Positions 43,498 through 43,913 of a stretch of DNA of 43,913 nucleotides are shown piece after piece. Numbering within the stretch: the stretch's first letter is position 1; the number at the start of each line of letters is the position of its first letter. Made by a program: the position numbers and the translations under genes. Under the pieces are notes generated by a model, which did not search any database, was not told the DNA's origin, and worked only from the letters and a program-made list of their open reading frames with translations. The stretch comes from Synechococcus sp. BSA11S (lineage in GTDB: Bacteria; Cyanobacteriota; Cyanobacteriia; PCC-6307; Cyanobiaceae): NCBI RefSeq assembly GCF_014224355.1, contig NZ_VNWP01000018.1, forward strand, positions 1 through 43,913, read 5' to 3'.

Positions 43498-43913
43498 CCG
43501 CTGAGCCGGGCGGAAGTGTGGTATGTTTTTGGACTGCGCGTGAGCCGGAAGGTGAGCGCTGCAGGGCTTGCAACAGAGGAGGAGGCGAGAGCCGACGGCC
43601 GGTGTTGTAAGTTTCCAAAGCGGATGGGAGACCACCCGCGAGCCACCCCGAGAGCCGAGAGGCTTTTGAGGAGGCGCACCTGGACAACTCAAAAGTTTAG
43701 GAACTGACGCTTTTGCTGCGTCGGATGCCGATGAGCTTGATGCGCGAGATGGGCTCCTGCAAGGGAGGCGTTAGCGGGTTGAGATGAGAGGTGTCAGACG
43801 AGATAGCAGCAAAGGTGTGAGGTCCCGTCAAAAGAAACAAGCATCAGGAGCTTGCCTGAGTTTTGAGCGGAGCACTTTCACGGGTGATCAGCTCAATGGA
43901 TGTTCAGGTGAGT
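43498..43913 (+). promoter_or_regulatory. Non-coding, structured region, probable 16S rRNA operon leader
   Basis: No reading frame of interest in 416 bases. Near its start, TATGTT (43522-43527) may be a -10 box, with no clear -35. GCACCTGGACAACTC at 43676-43690 resembles the boxA antitermination element of cyanobacterial rRNA leaders and spacers (GCACCTTGACAACT). A 7-bp hairpin (43704-43710 with 43718-43724) follows. The base composition is purine-rich and unlike the neighbouring coding DNA. The 16S gene itself would have to begin beyond the window; its AGAGTTTGATC start is not seen. Alternatives are another structured RNA. Confidence 0.42.

Noticed and set aside
43498-43913. 5' part of a group II intron, rnpB or tmRNA
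   Set aside because: No GUGYG start with intron domain V/VI in the window, no GAGGAAAGUCCGGGCUC element of RNase P RNA, and no tmRNA tag frame. The boxA-like element favours an rRNA leader.
1-43913. CRISPR arrays, insertion sequences, prophage or defence islands
   Set aside because: No regularly spaced repeats, no transposase, integrase or phage structural genes, and no terminal repeats were seen; composition is uniform apart from small AT-richer patches near Yfr1 and at the window end.

Overview
The window is chromosomal DNA of a high-GC unicellular cyanobacterium, most likely of the Synechococcus/Cyanobium group. Evidence: the tail of the photosystem II D2 gene, psbU, petL, ndhO, crr7, zeta-carotene desaturase, a BtpA-like gene, a PucC-like transporter, several families confined mainly to cyanobacteria and plastids (DUF751, DUF3120, DUF4346, the TIGR03279 iron-sulfur protein), HIP1 octamers (GCGATCGC at 280, 786, 3527, 19668, 22463, 32514 and 37890), and two SLH-domain porins flanking a Yfr1-type small RNA. 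No transposase, prophage gene, CRISPR array or tRNA was found. Genes are tightly packed, with many 1-4 base start/stop overlaps.

Layout. 1-143: end of psbD, then a strong terminator and about 380 bases of non-coding DNA with a structured, leader-like stretch. 615-5990 (minus): three translationally coupled large membrane proteins, two GT39/ArnT-like and one DUF2079, probably for transfer of lipid-linked sugars. 6105-9794 (plus): two paralogous porins with Yfr1 between them; each porin leader carries a perfect 9-10 base complement of the Yfr1 core over its ribosome binding site. 9842-13699: J-domain protein, ndhO, a TIGR01777 epimerase-like protein, a small membrane protein, an LpxB-like glycosyltransferase and a TPR protein. 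13760-16818: sufA-like gene divergent from zds, an SRPBCC protein and a lipoprotein. 16839-21152 (minus): DUF751-rbfA-GH3-GT2/TPR-hemD, a likely operon.

21305-27579: mixed housekeeping and uncharacterised genes (GST, a secreted cyanobacterial protein and crr7 with overlapping start codons, aroK, a double PTPS-domain protein, a RibD_C reductase, a secreted protein, a GNAT/DUF482-type protein, DUF4346). 27586-32069: radical SAM/B12 protein, petL, an MFS exporter and rimO. 32184-35665: btpA-like gene coupled to a VKOR-thioredoxin fusion, and nadB. 35674-43497: psbU with its terminator, DUF3120, uppP, the TIGR03279 protein, a TolC-type channel, a PucC-like MFS protein and an IMPase-family phosphatase. 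43498-43913: non-coding, structured, probably the start of a ribosomal RNA operon leader.

Functional links: many genes serve photosynthetic electron transport and its assembly (D2, PsbU, PetL, NdhO, Crr7, BtpA, VKOR, Zds, PucC-like). A second theme is the envelope (porins, UppP, TolC, LpxB-like, GT39 pair, GH3). The most informative unit is the porin-Yfr1-porin locus, where a regulator of outer-membrane protein synthesis lies between what look like its own targets.
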